From NCBI GenBank assembly GCA_024760905.1, contig CM045731.1, positions 22,547,001 to 22,611,000 of the forward strand: DNA of 64,000 nucleotides, in the 5' to 3' direction. Under the pieces are notes generated by a model that saw nothing but the letters and a program-made list of their open reading frames with translations, had not been told where the DNA came from and did no database searches. Source of the stretch: Plotosus lineatus (lineage: Eukaryota > Chordata > Actinopteri > Siluriformes > Plotosidae). The position numbers and the translations under genes were made by a program. Each line of letters starts with the position of its first letter. Position 1 is the first letter of the stretch. Below are positions 44,362-58,000 of this stretch, piece by piece.

Positions 44362-46066
44362 GGAAAAAGTTATATTCAGTTAAGTACTTCAATTGTAAAC
44401 ATTTCTGTTTTTAATGGAATAATTAGGGCATAAAAAGCCAGCTGGCTAGTGTTAGCATGTGGCCTAGTTTGGAGTTGTGATCACTTCCAGCTATTTGTTT
44501 TGTGACATTGCTATTAATACGATATGCAGTGATATCCCATTAGTCGATTAGTCAATCAGAATGCACTGTTGCTTATATCCAGTGGCTACAGTTTATATGA
44601 TAATATATGTTTTTTTATATGAAATATGTCTCTTGAACAAGTTTGTGGAATTAAAACATTGGATAATTTAACTTTTTTAAATGACTACAAGCCAGGATTT
44701 CCTTAAACCATCCACCAATTAAGCTAGTCTTGGACTAATGAGCACAGCAGAGTCGTCAAATGAACATGTTTTGTTGTTGTCTTCAGATAGGTTTAATAGG
44801 GTTGTGTTTTGTTGGATTTTTTTTTTTTTTTCACCGTAAACAGTTAACAAATTCCCAAGTTCCTTTTGAAGTCGATAAGAATTTCCTGAGTCAACAAATA
44901 CAGCAATATGTTTTTTGTTGTTGTTTTTTTTTTTTTTTTTCAGATTTGGTGCAGGGTTAGCATTATAGGATTCAAATCTGTACCTGGATGTACCATCAGT
45001 AAACATATTGAACTCCAGAGGCACAAATGGCCTTACTTAAAGAAACAACAAAAAACAAAAACTATGTCAACAGACAACTTCAGCTCGCGAAGTTCATGCC
45101 CGGGTCTGACCTGCTTAACTCTTGTTTCAGCTGCTTTTCGTTGACATGTGAGATGCCGTGGGGGCCACACAGACCCACACAGTTAATGAGGAGCTTTATG
45201 ATACCATGTCCCCTGAGTGAGCTTTTCATTCCTATGATCCCCTCTTAAAAAGACTGCATCGTCTGTCATCATTACTAACCACGGACCTAATGCATCTCAT
45301 TGATCTTTAAGTCGTTACACACTACTGAAACAAGCTGTACATAATTCAATTAGAATTAATGTCATATCTGTCATGTTACTTGACCTACTACGGTGGATAC
45401 AGTTGATTTCAACCAACTGAATGCCCCCCAATCCCATTTTCAAGCATGTATGTGAACATATGGTGGCTGTTAGGTGTCCCTAGCATGCTTCCTAGTACAT
45501 AGATTCATGCTCTCCTTTTGTCTGTATGAAATAATAGTATGATACTCCATTATTTATCAAGCCAAGCAGCCATCACCAACAAACAAAGGTTCCTCTTACT
45601 TTGTTCTTCTTTGTCTTTCTTCGGTACTTCCATAAAAAAATAGGGAAAGCGTGATCTAGAGTATTGTCCATCCTTGGCTACTGGAGCAGTGCACTATGGT
45701 GGCTCTGTGGAAGAGAACTGCCCCATGTAGGTATAAAGGTCTCATTGTACACTAATGAAAGCATATTTAAAAAAAATAAAAATTACAATGCAATTTTATG
45801 AACAGATCTGCTACATTCCATAATTCACCACGTCAGTGCCTGAGCCTGTTTAATGCTGGAGGCTGAAGAGGGTCGGTTGTGGTAATATTTTGAAGGAATG
45901 GTGTATGGGGGGGGGTGCTATGGAGTGTTTGGGAAAGAACTGGCAACCTACCCTGTTTAAAAAAAAAAAAAAAAAAAAAACAAAAACAAAACACAAACAT
46001 AAAAACTCTCTGTGGTCAAATTTGACTGAGGGTCCTAGAAGAGCAACAGCAAGTACTACTTAACGG
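44362..46066. other. Unassigned DNA
   Basis: T runs at 44818-44831 and 44925-44940, A run at 45958-45981. 45260-45420 is repeat-free with 'aattcaattagaattaatg'. No coding domain. Confidence 0.4.
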
Positions 46067-46086
46067 ATTGTGAATAAATAGTATGG

Positions 46087-46221
46087 TCTTCTTCTTCTTT
46101 TCCTTTCAGCTTTTCCCTTCAGGGGTCGCCACAGCAAATGATCTGCCTCCATCTCTCCCTATCCTCTGCATCTTCTTCTCTTACTCCAACGACCTTCATG
46201 TCCGCCTTCACCGCATCCATA
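46087..46221 (-). mobile_element. RTE 3'-end insertion, 135 bp, with 20-bp target-site duplication
   Basis: Read in reverse it ends GGCGACCCCTGAAGGG, 'aaagctgaaaggaaaagaag'. It is flanked by a perfect duplication attgtgaataaatagtatgg (46067-46086 and 46222-46241). This is a typical 5'-truncated LINE insertion. Confidence 0.95.
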
Positions 46222-46241
46222 ATTGTGAATAAATAGTATGG

Positions 46242-48659
<2,418 letters not shown>

Positions 48660-48800
48660 GGAGGTAATGTAAGATATATAAAGCCTGGATTATTGATCGG
48701 AAGATTGAGGCATCAAGCCCCAGTACCACCAAGATGCTGCTGGTGGGCCCTTCCACGAAGCCTTCAACTCTCAACGATTCAATTGTGTACATGATATTAA
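48660..48800 (+). mobile_element. Decayed tRNA-type SINE fragment
   Basis: 'ggattattgatcggaagatt' and 'aggcatcaagccccag' resemble a tRNA-like head. 'ctctcaacgattcaattgtg' follows, in the position of the 'taaccctcaattgctcag' phrase of family F. Confidence 0.45.
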
Positions 48801-48879
48801 AAAATAAATAAATAAAAAATAGGTTGACCTGAATGAAGGCTGCCAGAAATATAAACATGTGTATTCTATTGCATTATCC

Positions 48880-49150
48880 TCGGGGGTAGCTGGAGCCAAT
48901 TTCTTCTGACATGGGCCTAGAGGCATGGTACGCACTGAAAAGGTCAGAAATTTATCACAGTACCATCACTGTTTATAATCTAACCAATGGGCAATTTAAA
49001 GTAGGCATTTGACCTAGTGTGCAGGTCTTTGGACTGTGGGAGGAAACTGGTAAACTCTCAGGGAACCCACATCAGTATATGGAGAGCATCTAAACTTCTG
49101 GTTCAAACTCAGAAGCTTCTATATGTTACACTATTAACCACAACACCGGT
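48880..49150 (-). mobile_element. SINE-C fragment
   Basis: Central phrase 'gtctttggactgtgggagga' with 'aacccacatcagtatatgga', and a head remnant 'tgttacactattaaccacaa'. Confidence 0.6.
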
Positions 49151-49887
49151 TCTTCCAGTATCGCCACAGATCCATTTTTACTAATTGATAAGTAGGTGTG
49201 TTATCAGACGGTTTATGACATATCGTAGGATGGAGATGGGGAGTAGAGAAAATGCAGCATGGCCTCATCATAAGTGTTATAATTGCAAGTGGTTTTGCTG
49301 AGAACTTCATCTCATGAAATGCAAATGTGTGATTTATCAGCTTATTGGTCTGGCTTGATTTCCCTGGAACACAGTCAGCTTTAAATGTGTGGGCATTTTT
49401 GGCACATGTTTATCCAGACAGTTATGGCATTGAGCCGAAGGAGGTTGTTGACGACGTGTGATACTGGATTCTGGCATGACAGCCGTATTGGAGAAGAGCA
49501 ATAAATAAATAAATAAATAATGAGAGCGAAAGAAATCTAAATATGGCCCAGGAAGTAGGTGTTGAGTTTCACAAAGTGAGGAGAGCGAGGCTGTTCTCAT
49601 GCTTTAATCACTCCTGGGCGCCAGCTTTTAAATGTCTAACATGCTTACCGCTTGTGAACAGACACAGAAAATGGACGTGGACCTACACTGCTGAGTATGA
49701 TATGGACCGATACATTCCCGCAGTTCATCACAAGTCCACGACTTGAGTTTCCCTTTCACTATTTTCGCCACACATGCCCTTACAAATGAAACCTGAAAAC
49801 ACTTCTTTGTACATACAAGTACAGCTCACTCTTTGTTTTAAAACTGTTTAAATTTTACTTTTACTGAAATTATTACTTGTCTCTCTC
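49151..49887. other. Unassigned DNA
   Basis: A short (AAAT)n lies at 49500-49519. Nothing else recognised. Confidence 0.45.
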
Positions 49888-50255
49888 TCATCCATTTGCC
49901 AAACCATTTATTCTTACTACAGTTACTAAAGAGGCTGGTGTCACACTTTCAGCTGACACTTGGTGTAGGGTGGACTACACCCTGAACAGCTTGGCAAACC
50001 ATAACAATGCGACATACACAATCAGGCACACTCAGACATGCACACATGCACAACTAGGGGCAATTTGCCACAGACAACAAGGTTAATGTGTATGCTTCTG
50101 GACTGTGGAAGGAAACCAAAGTACCCAGAGGACACCCACACCAGCATCAGGAGAATATGCAAACTCCACACAGAAACACGGAAGTGCAGGACTCGAACTC
50201 GAGACCTTCTGGTTGTGAGGTGGACATGTTAACCACTATGCTAACCTGACCAAAC
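49888..50255 (-). mobile_element. SINE-C copy
   Basis: Left tail 'gtggactacaccctgaacag'; middle 'cttctggactgtggaaggaa'; right head 'ggactcgaactcgagacctt', 'tggttgtgaggtggacatg'. The box B counterpart is well preserved. Confidence 0.78.
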
Positions 50256-50840
50256 AATTATTATTCAATGGAATTCTTAACCAGGATGAGCAATAAGGAT
50301 ACTGACCAAAAGACCAAAAAAAAAAAAAAAAAAAAAAGCAGTGAGAAACTGGAGAACTCTTTAAGAAGTGTCCAGTATTAGGGCAGTAGTTTAGTTTAGT
50401 GTAGCTCAAAGGAGTCTTCAGTATTGAAATTTATTCAATAAAAAAGGATGAAAGAAAATGTTGATGTTAGCACGAAGTGGAAATTTCTTTGTGGAGATTC
50501 TGCACCATTATATAGTATAAGCCAATAAGGAGACATTAAAATGAAAATGAAAAAAAAAAAAATCTGTAGTTTTTCAAAAACCAAACTAGTCCCTTATGGT
50601 GCCGCAATATGTAATGGATGTGACATTGTTTTATCGATTAAAAAGCTCAAACTCATAACTAAAATACATAAAAATGTTTTTACTATTTTAAGTACTTGAG
50701 TAATAATGTATGGATACCAGCAATAAACCAAATAATAAGAATATGTGGAGAGTGTAAACCTCAACCAAGTCCAACAATTCCACACATAATTCCCCAGAAT
50801 TTCAAACTTTTTTTTCTTTCCTTCTTTTTTTTTTTTTTAC
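50256..50840. other. Unassigned AT-rich DNA
   Basis: A runs at 50316-50337 and 50550-50562; T-rich run at 50809-50838. Confidence 0.5.
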
Positions 50841-50844
50841 AATA

Positions 50845-51002
50845 CCAAAGAAGAGATTTATGGATGTGGTGAAGGAAGACATGAAGGTCGTTGGAGTCAG
50901 AAAAGAAGATGCGGAGGACAGGGTGAGGTGGAGGCGGATGATTTGCTGTGGCGACCCCTGAAGAGAGCAGCCGAAAGTAAAAGAAGAAGAAGAAGAAGAA
51001 GT
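50845..51002 (+). mobile_element. RTE 3'-end insertion
   Basis: Encodes the end of the RTE ORF (KKRFMDVVKEDMKVVGVRKE, DAEDRVRWRRMICCGDP, stop), then 'gagagcagccgaaag' and an (AAG)n tail at 50983-51002. Well preserved. Together with SINE-B just downstream it documents two insertions side by side. Confidence 0.9.
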
Positions 51003-51021
51003 TAAAGAATCCTTTAAAATA

Positions 51022-51373
51022 GGGGCAGTGTTGGTCTAGTGGTATAGGGCGCTGGATCGCTGATCCAAAGGTTGGGGGTTCGAGTCCCACTCTCCACAAG
51101 GTTGTCACTGTCCCCCCCAGTGCAGCTAACTGGGTTATCAAAGGTAGGCCATGTCTCTCACTGTCTATGGTGAGCGACATGTAAAAGAACCATTGCTGAC
51201 TTTCGTAAAGAGTAGCTTCAAAGTCGTCAGCGTGTTTCTGTCCCTTGCTAAAAAGGGTTGTGACAGGAAGGGCATCCGATGTAAAAACCTCTGCCAAATC
51301 AAAACATGCGAATCAGATGATTCGCTGTGGCGACTCCCAAGTAAAAAGGGAAAAAGCCGAAAGGAAGACAGAC
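51022..51373 (+). mobile_element. SINE-B, full length with 18-bp target-site duplication
   Basis: Head GTTGGTCTAGTGGTATAGGG and GGGTTCGAGTCCC, A/B body, then the B tail: 'gggttgtgacaggaagggca', 'tccgatgtaaaaacctctgc', 'gatgattcgctgtggcgact', 'agggaaaaagccgaaaggaa', ending in GACA repeats. It is flanked by aaagaatcctttaaaata at 51004-51021 and 51374-51391. This is the best SINE-B reference here. Confidence 0.95.
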
Positions 51374-51439
51374 AAAGAATCCTTTAAAATATCCTATATG
51401 AAAGGAGTGCAAGAAAGTTCTGGATTCAAATTTTAGGTA

Positions 51440-51443
<4 letters not shown>

Positions 51444-51492
<49 letters not shown>
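51444..51492. repeat. (TG)n microsatellite
   Basis: ~49 bp. Confidence 0.95.
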
Positions 51493-51493
<1 letters not shown>

Positions 51494-51612
51494 GCTCTGT
51501 GATATTCTGGTGAGTTGTTTAGGGTGTACCCTCCCTTTGCTCTTTACTGGCTGCTGGCTTAGATAGGCATCAGCCTCTCCATGACCCTGGTAGGACTAAG
51601 TGCTTTGGGGGT
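51493..51612 (+). repeat. Old SINE tail fragment
   Basis: 'tggtgagttgtttagggtgt' and 'aggcatcagcctctccatga' with 'taggactaagtgcttt' follow the L2-like tail pattern. Confidence 0.5.
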
Positions 51613-51769
51613 ATTCAGAATTCGATGCAGTTTGTTAAAGACATCCAACTGCATTTACTTTATCCACACTCCCATCGTTGGTAGAAATTTCCTGAAAATA
51701 TTAACATAAGAATTTGCGCAGCACTTCCTGCTGGGCCTGCATTATTATGACACTTCCAAAAAATTAATT

Positions 51770-52112
51770 CTTTTCTGAACCAATTAATCATAACTAGGGT
51801 CACAGGGAAGCTGGCACCTATCTCAGCCAACTCTGGGCAGGGCAGAGTACACCCTGGACAGCTCACAGGGCAGAAACACATTCACATCTATGCAGCCTAC
51901 TCTTGATGAAAGTCAGCAATGTTTTTTTTTTTGTTTGTTTTTGTTTTTTTACATGAACCTCTCACCAGAGACAGTGAGAGACATGGCCGGCCTTTGATAA
52001 CCCAGTTACCTGCACTGGGAGACAGCAGTGACAAACTGTTAAGAGTGGGGCTTTATACCCTCAACCTTAGGATCAGTGATCCAGCATCTTACCACCAGGC
52101 CACCCTGCTGCC
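51770..52112 (-). mobile_element. SINE-A copy with T-rich insertion
   Basis: Tail 'aattaatcataactagggtc', body 'gagagacatggccggccttt', head remnant 'aggatcagtgatccagcat'. A T/GT run at 51921-51950 lies between the two body halves. Confidence 0.8.
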
Positions 52113-53725
52113 AAATAGACCACAATGTTAAAGAAAATCTACATAAAGTACACAGCACCCCCTATTGGGTCTGCTGCAATAGGACACTTCCAAAAAAAAA
52201 AAAAAAAAAAAAAATCCCATTCAATCTCACAAAGGAAGAACCTAATAACAACTTTTAAAAATACAGATCTTCTCCCAATCTAATGCAGTTTTCCTTGTCC
52301 AACATATATAAGTTCAGTAGAAATTCTCCACTTCTATTTTGAATAATTGTTCGTATAAACAAACCTACAAATCGTGAGTAAAACAACCTTCTTGCTGGAT
52401 GTAAGGAGAAAATAAAATAGACAGTAATGTTGTTTGGCTACATTCTGAAAAATAAATAAATAAAAACAATTCTTTCTCGTGGCTCTAAGCTGTCAGAGAA
52501 ACCGGACATCTTTGTGCTTGAATGTCCCCAAGGCAAACATCCTTAGAAATAATGTGTGTATTTCTTCTTCTTCATAGCACTCTACACCTTACAATTGTAT
52601 CTCTGCATCTCATCCAAAAACAACTTGCTCCTAAGATATGTTTAAGACGAGGATACAAGCACTGCTCAGAAACAATCCTTTGCATTTCAACCCAACCTCA
52701 TTTATTTCCTCTTCCTCCATGTACACTGTGAGGAAAAAAAAAAAAAAGATACAAGATCATAGGAGCGAATCAGTCAGGAATAGCAGTTTGGATATTTCCT
52801 TTAGGCACGCTGATATTTAATTATTTACAGTCAAATGCTGTAATATGACAGCTTCACCTATCCTTGGTGTTTTATTCTCAGATAAAAGTCTCATTATAGG
52901 AAAAATTCGATAGGCTCAGGGGGTTCAGGTACTTACCGCTGACAAGGTCCTGTAAAAACACAAAGCCTATCAAAGTAAGTAATACATGAAAGCCCATGCC
53001 GTGAAGGCGCTGAATATGCTCTGATCAAACATAAGACAAAGTTTGGGAGCCATGAGTTAATTTGCTTTTCGCAGGAACAAAAAAATAAATAAAAAAAGAT
53101 AGATGTTAAAAAAAGTTGCGCTAGCATGAGCTCCAGCAAGAAGATTGCTGGAACCCAGGCTTAGCTCCACCCCGCTCCCCTGGCAACTTAATTGTACGTT
53201 TCGTCCCCAGCTTCCTCCCCTCATATTGTCATCCCAAGTGCTTTCAGATATGCTACGTATTTTTAGCACGTAACCCGCTGTGCTTTCACACTTGGTTGCC
53301 ATGGTCACAGTGAATTAGAAGCAGAGTGGCCTGCTAACGCGTCTCAAGGAACAAGAAAAGTGAAAAGGCGCAAAGCATACAGTAGGAAAGTCAGACACAC
53401 GGTAAGGGCCACTCAGCCCTGAAGAAAAACGCTTGGAGCTTCAGCAGTCAAACAGATTTACGGAGCCTCTCAAAGCCACAGCTGACATTCGCGTCAGCGC
53501 GAGTCATTTTTCTTTTCTGGCACTGCCTCCATTGCTGAAGGTCATCCTGACACTGGACAGGACTGATTAAAGGAACTAATTATTATGTGGAGTGTGTGTT
53601 CAAGTGTTTTTGGCACTCGTGTTACATAAAAAGCCCAACGGATATGGTATTACGTTGGGTTGCATGTTCATATCCATATGGATGATTATTTAACCCTGTT
53701 GGTTTCTTTATCTTTCAAAGAACAC
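52113..53725. other. Unassigned DNA
   Basis: A runs at 52191-52213 and 52735-52747. 53130-53600 is repeat-free and GC-richer. No coding domain seen. Confidence 0.4.

Positions 53726-53777
<52 letters not shown>
53726..53777. repeat. (ATT)n microsatellite
   Basis: ~52 bp next to a SINE-A tail. Confidence 0.96.
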
Positions 53778-53932
53778 CCATTCATTCGCTTTCTGAATCG
53801 CTTAATCCTAATTAGGGGCATGGGGAGACTGACATCTATCTCAGCCGACTCTAGGCGAGGGCAGAGTACACCCTGGATAGCTTGCCAACCCATCGCAGGG
53901 CAGAAACACGCTAACGGCTATGCAATAACTCT
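53778..53932 (-). mobile_element. SINE-A tail fragment
   Basis: 'cgctttctgaatcgcttaat', 'ggcgagggcagagtacaccc', ending at 'aacggctatgcaata', where Tigger-like sequence begins. Confidence 0.8.
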
Positions 53933-53935
53933 TCA

Positions 53936-54245
53936 AAAAAATCGGAAAGTATTTAGTGACCTCGTGAAGGAGGGTGAGGGTTCTTCGTACCAGCAACCCT
54001 CGGACTTTGAAGTGTCTCATGGGTGGTTCAAGAGATTTAAAAAAGCTAAATAATTTTCTTTTACTTTTAACACATATTTCATACATATTTCATACAAAAT
54101 TGGTATACTTTTATAATTTTTTAAAGGGTTTATGGGGTAGTCTTTAGAGCCTTGAAACGAATCACGCATTTTACATGTAAAACGCGCCTGTACTTACGAA
54201 AACTCAAGTTTACGAAAAAGGCGCTGGAACGGATTCATTTTATTA
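53936..54245 (+). mobile_element. M3 Tigger/pogo-type element, internally deleted relic
   Basis: 53944-54053 encodes DLVKEGEGSSYQQPSDFEVS followed by HGWFKRFKKAK and a stop. This matches the second DNA-binding helix block of Tigger/pogo transposases (typically '...ASRGWFERFKKR'). After the stop, 54090-54245 matches the right end of the next element (54790-54920): 'gaacgaatcacgcatttt'-like words and 'gaaaaaggcgctggaac'. So an N-terminal transposase piece is joined to an element end, and the DDE catalytic domain is missing. Confidence 0.7.
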
Positions 54246-54265
54246 TATATATATATATATATATA

Positions 54266-54622
54266 CAGTCGGCCCCCTTCTTATAAAAGCCCCTGAATAC
54301 AAAAAATCCAGTATACCAAAAACGTTTTCCTAATTTTTGTCTTCTGTATATACGAAACAACTACTTCTCACGAAAACGCCAAACACGGCATGCAATTGCA
54401 CCATTCAAACATTCAAGCAATGTGCGAATTGCTCTCTCATTGGCTCTCTCCCAACATCCCGCCCTGCTGGTCTCCCATTAGCTAGGAGGCATTGTTCAAG
54501 TTTGTGTGAACCGTGTTCAAGTTTGTGTGTCATTCCAACTGTATTTTATGGCTCAGGATTTTAACCTTGAATAACATTTGTAAGATTATAACTCTGCTAA
54601 GACATCATCAACACATGCGCAG

Positions 54623-54696
<74 letters not shown>

Positions 54697-54933
54697 GATT
54701 CCCAGTGAAAGTGATTCCCGGTACCATGGTCATTGTAAGATTATAACTCTGCTATGAAGACATGGTCAACACGAAGTAAGTACCTTAAAAGGTATGCTTT
54801 TATAATTTTTAAAGGGTAGTCATGGGAGCCTTGGAACGAATCACGCATTTCACATGTAAAATGCGACTCTACTTACAAAAACTCCAGGTTCCGAAAAAGG
54901 CGCTGGAACAGATTAATTTCGTAAGAAGGACTG
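54266..54933 (+). mobile_element. M3 Tigger/pogo-type MITE, complete
   Basis: Left end TA then CAGTCGGCCCCCTTCTTA; right end TAAGAAGGACTG then TA (54264-54265, 54934-54935). Imperfect TIRs with TA duplication. It carries (CA)n at 54625-54693 flanked by a direct repeat gtaagattataactctgcta (54580-54599, 54735-54754). Non-coding. Confidence 0.8.
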
Positions 54934-55084
54934 TATATATTGGGGCGGCCCTTATATGTAGAAATTAAACTGTCTCACCCCCTAAATTTGATCCTTTTGG
55001 TCTAAAAATGTGTCAAAGAAAATACTCTGGCTATAAAACAAAGTTTACCCTATGCTCAAGCCACCTCTTTCATTGCCCATAAGC

Positions 55085-55590
55085 TCAATGTTAAAGTGTC
55101 ATCGTATTAGTATTAAAATATGTGAAGTGTTGTTCTCACATCTTTTTTATACTTCTGAAATGGCAAGCAATTTGAGATCAAAGAATCAGATCTATTTATT
55201 ACAAACAGAAAAAGGATACACAGGAGGTTTTAAACTACCTACAGTCGGAGATGCTCTGCAGAATTACGTGTACCTAGTGAAAGGACATTCAAAAAACATG
55301 ATGCTGCAGTGGCCACAGTGCGAATACTGGAAGAAACATGGAACAAGGCCCGCATTCCAGTCAGACCCTCCCATCATGCCGTGAAACAACTTGAGAGATT
55401 AGTGCAGAATTGGGAAGCACTAAAGAAGAATCAAGGTTGGAGAACAAGTAAACAGATTGAGAATGAGGAGAAATTTAAGGAAACCTTTAGTATTCAATAT
55501 TGCGCACAAGGATGCTTTCTCTCTGATAAAAAATACACAAAGACAGAGAATTTCTGAATGCTCAGAGGGAGAAAGGAAGGCATGGTTCAA
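55085..55590 (+). pseudogene. Unassigned frameshifted coding relic
   Basis: Block 1 (from 55160): MASNLRSKNQIYLLQTEKGY, TGGFKLPTVGDALQNYVYLV, KGHSKNMM. Block 2 (frame shift near 55300): ATVRILEETWNKARIPVRPS, HHAVKQLERLVQNWEALKKN. Block 3 (frame shift near 55490): FNIAHKDAFSLIKNTQRQRI. The three blocks read as one diverged protein. I recall similar unnamed predicted proteins in invertebrates and fish ('...IWxKARIPT...', 'LFDIAHAxAL'), often repeat-like, but I cannot name the family. No start, TIR or poly(A) evidence fixes the borders. Confidence 0.5.
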
Positions 55591-55599
55591 TGACTGGTT

Positions 55600-56255
55600 A
55601 CAGTGGCCTTCTATCTATGGATGAAGGACAACATCAGTTCCTCCTTCAGATCATTCAGGACCACAGGAAAAGATTCCCTGATGCCAGAAAAGAGACAATT
55701 GTTCATGAGCTACAAAACTAAAAGAACCTCACATTTCAAACTTGACATTAGTTTTTTGTTCGAATCGTATTATACTTCAAAATTTCATTGTTTTTAAGCC
55801 TAGCCTAAAAGTGATTAAATTTTCATGATTTTTTTGCAAAGTGGCTTCTTATTAAATGGAACAAAATGCCAGGGTGAGAGGTTAAAGTTAATGTGAGTCA
55901 AACAACTTTAGGATGTTCATAACACATTCCATAATGTACAAAAGTATGTTTTATTTTTTTTTAATAATTATTCATGTTTATCCAGGACACTTCTCAGATT
56001 CTTTATCCCAGCCCTCTTCATTCGACTATCCAGCCCCTCTCATCACTGTCTCTAATTGTTACCTCATGAAGTCCCAGGAAGAGACTCAGCTCCAACAGGA
56101 AATGTGGTGAATTTAGCTAATATCCAAAGCTTTAAAGTGGAGATTCTGGCAGATCCTATCATTAAGATCCGAGGGGGAAAAGTCGTCTGGGATAAGTTGC
56201 TTAGCATGTAATAACAGCTAATGTAAACCTTGTGCTGATTGTTGCAGTTAAAGGA

Positions 56256-56260
<5 letters not shown>
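55600..56260. other. Unassigned DNA
   Basis: No recognised feature after the coding relic. Confidence 0.45.

Positions 56261-56333
<73 letters not shown>
56261..56333. repeat. (CA)n microsatellite
   Basis: ~73 bp. Confidence 0.97.
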
Positions 56334-56335
<2 letters not shown>

Positions 56336-56764
56336 TTAACTTTAGCATGAAGACTTTGCATTGCGATGTGTTGGATTGTAGGTGAAGCATGGCGTGAGAT
56401 GTTTCTTCTGATTCGATACACTTATGTCATCGTAATCCGACCTCCATTGCCTTGCATTGCATGAAATGTTGCCAAGAGGTTTTTCTTCTCCGAACTTACA
56501 CTATACAAAAATACAAAATGACGGTTCAAACTTTTCAGGGCGTCACATTTTATTCAGCCCTTATGTGAAGATTAACACAAGTGAATTCTATCCTGGAATG
56601 TTCCTCAACCTTGGCTACATCGCTCAAAGTTTAAAAATTCTGTCCGTTGAGATATTAACGTTTTCTTAAATGCATCATATTTGTTTCCATTCAATTGCTG
56701 AATAGCTTTATACTATTCGAGGGCCAATGACGTAACTATTTATAGACTCACACTCATTTTTGTG
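56334..56764. other. Unassigned DNA
   Basis: Nothing recognised. Confidence 0.5.
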
Positions 56765-57310
56765 GAGTCGGTGGTGTAGTGGTTATGGTGCTGCACTCAT
56801 GTTCAGGAGGTTGTGTGCTCAAATTCCAGTTAGACCCCCATTGTGCTAAGACCCCTCGGCAAGGTCTTAACCACAATAGTGCCTCTGTTCACCCAGCAGT
56901 ATAAATGGGTACCAGTAAAAAATATACTGGGAAGGTAACCTTCGATGGATTTTTGTCCCATCCAGGAGGAGTTGAACTCCTGGTCGCTTCTTCTTCTTCT
57001 TCTTCTTCTTTTACTTTCGGCTGCTCCCTTCAGGGGTCGCCACAGCAAATCATCCACCTCCACCTCACCCTGTCCTCCGCATCTTCTTTTCTGACTCCAA
57101 CGACCTTCATGTCTTCCTTCACCACATCCATAAATCTCTTCTTTGGGCTTCCTCTGGGCCTTCTGCCTGGTAGTTCCAACCTCAGCATCCTATTGCCAAT
57201 ATACTCACTATCCCTCCTCTGTACATGTCCAAACCATCTCAATCTACTCTGTACATGTCCAAACCATCGCTTCACGCTACGGAAACTGGGAATAAGAACC
57301 AGAATGATGA
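56765..57310 (+). mobile_element. SINE-D copy split by an RTE insertion
   Basis: Head GTGGTGTAGTGGTTATGGTG (box A) and GTGCTCAAATTCC (box B), then 'gcaaggtcttaaccacaata', 'agtataaatgggtaccagta' and 'tgaactcctggtcgcttc' up to 57000. It resumes at 57267 with 'tcgcttcacgctacggaaac' and 'tgggaataagaaccag'. The layout is that of a common teleost tRNA SINE. Confidence 0.8.
57001..57266 (-). mobile_element. RTE 3'-end insertion inside SINE-D
   Basis: Minus-strand frame RRPRGSPKKRFMDVVKEDMK and the 'ggcgacccctgaagggagca' end with an AAG tail at 57001-57012. Flanked by TCGCTTC (56994-57000, 57267-57273). The 22-bp phrase starting CTCTGTACATG is duplicated at 57217 and 57247. Confidence 0.9.
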
Positions 57311-57379
57311 GCCATTAAGCTTGGGTGTAAAACTCAAGCAGACTTTACGTTACCTTCACTATTATTGTCTGCCTTTGTC

Positions 57380-57432
57380 ACTGGACAAAGGAAGGGTATA
57401 CCCTGAACAACTCATCAGTTCATGACATGACC

Positions 57433-57484
<52 letters not shown>

Positions 57485-57650
57485 AAACCATTCACACTCA
57501 CACTGAGGGGAAGAGAAACTTAACCAGAGCACAAGGAAGAAAGCCCATGGAATGAACACACAAAGTCCACACAGATACACTTTTTCCAAGCATGGGGTTC
57601 AATCCCAGGTCCTTCTTGCTGTAAGGTAACACCACTGTGCTGCCCCTACC
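57380..57650 (-). mobile_element. SINE-C copy with (CA)n
   Basis: Tail 'aagggtataccctgaacaac', CA array 57434-57480 followed by 'aaccattcacactcacact', and head 'ggttcaatcccaggtccttc', 'ttgctgtaaggtaacaccac'. Confidence 0.75.
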
Positions 57651-58000
57651 TATATCCTTCATTTTTCTTAATTTTCCCAAAATGTAAACGATCAAGTAGC
57701 TCAGTGTGAACCACAATTACTCTTCCAGGCAAACATTAAAGAAAAAGACCTTACTGTAATGAAAAAAAGAAAAGTTATTGCATCCTGGAAGATCCCAATC
57801 CTGATATGCATCTCTTATCTGAATCTTTCTGACATGCTTTTTAAAGAAAACTAGCAGCCCTATATTACCTGAATGACATACTAAATACAATGCTCTTATG
57901 TATACAATTATAATATGTATACTGTATACATATACACGGTATGCTTAGACTATAGCATCCCATAATTTAGTTGGAGATTCTGACTAACTGATGAAGAAGT
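57651..58000. other. Unassigned DNA
   Basis: Nothing recognised. Confidence 0.5.
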
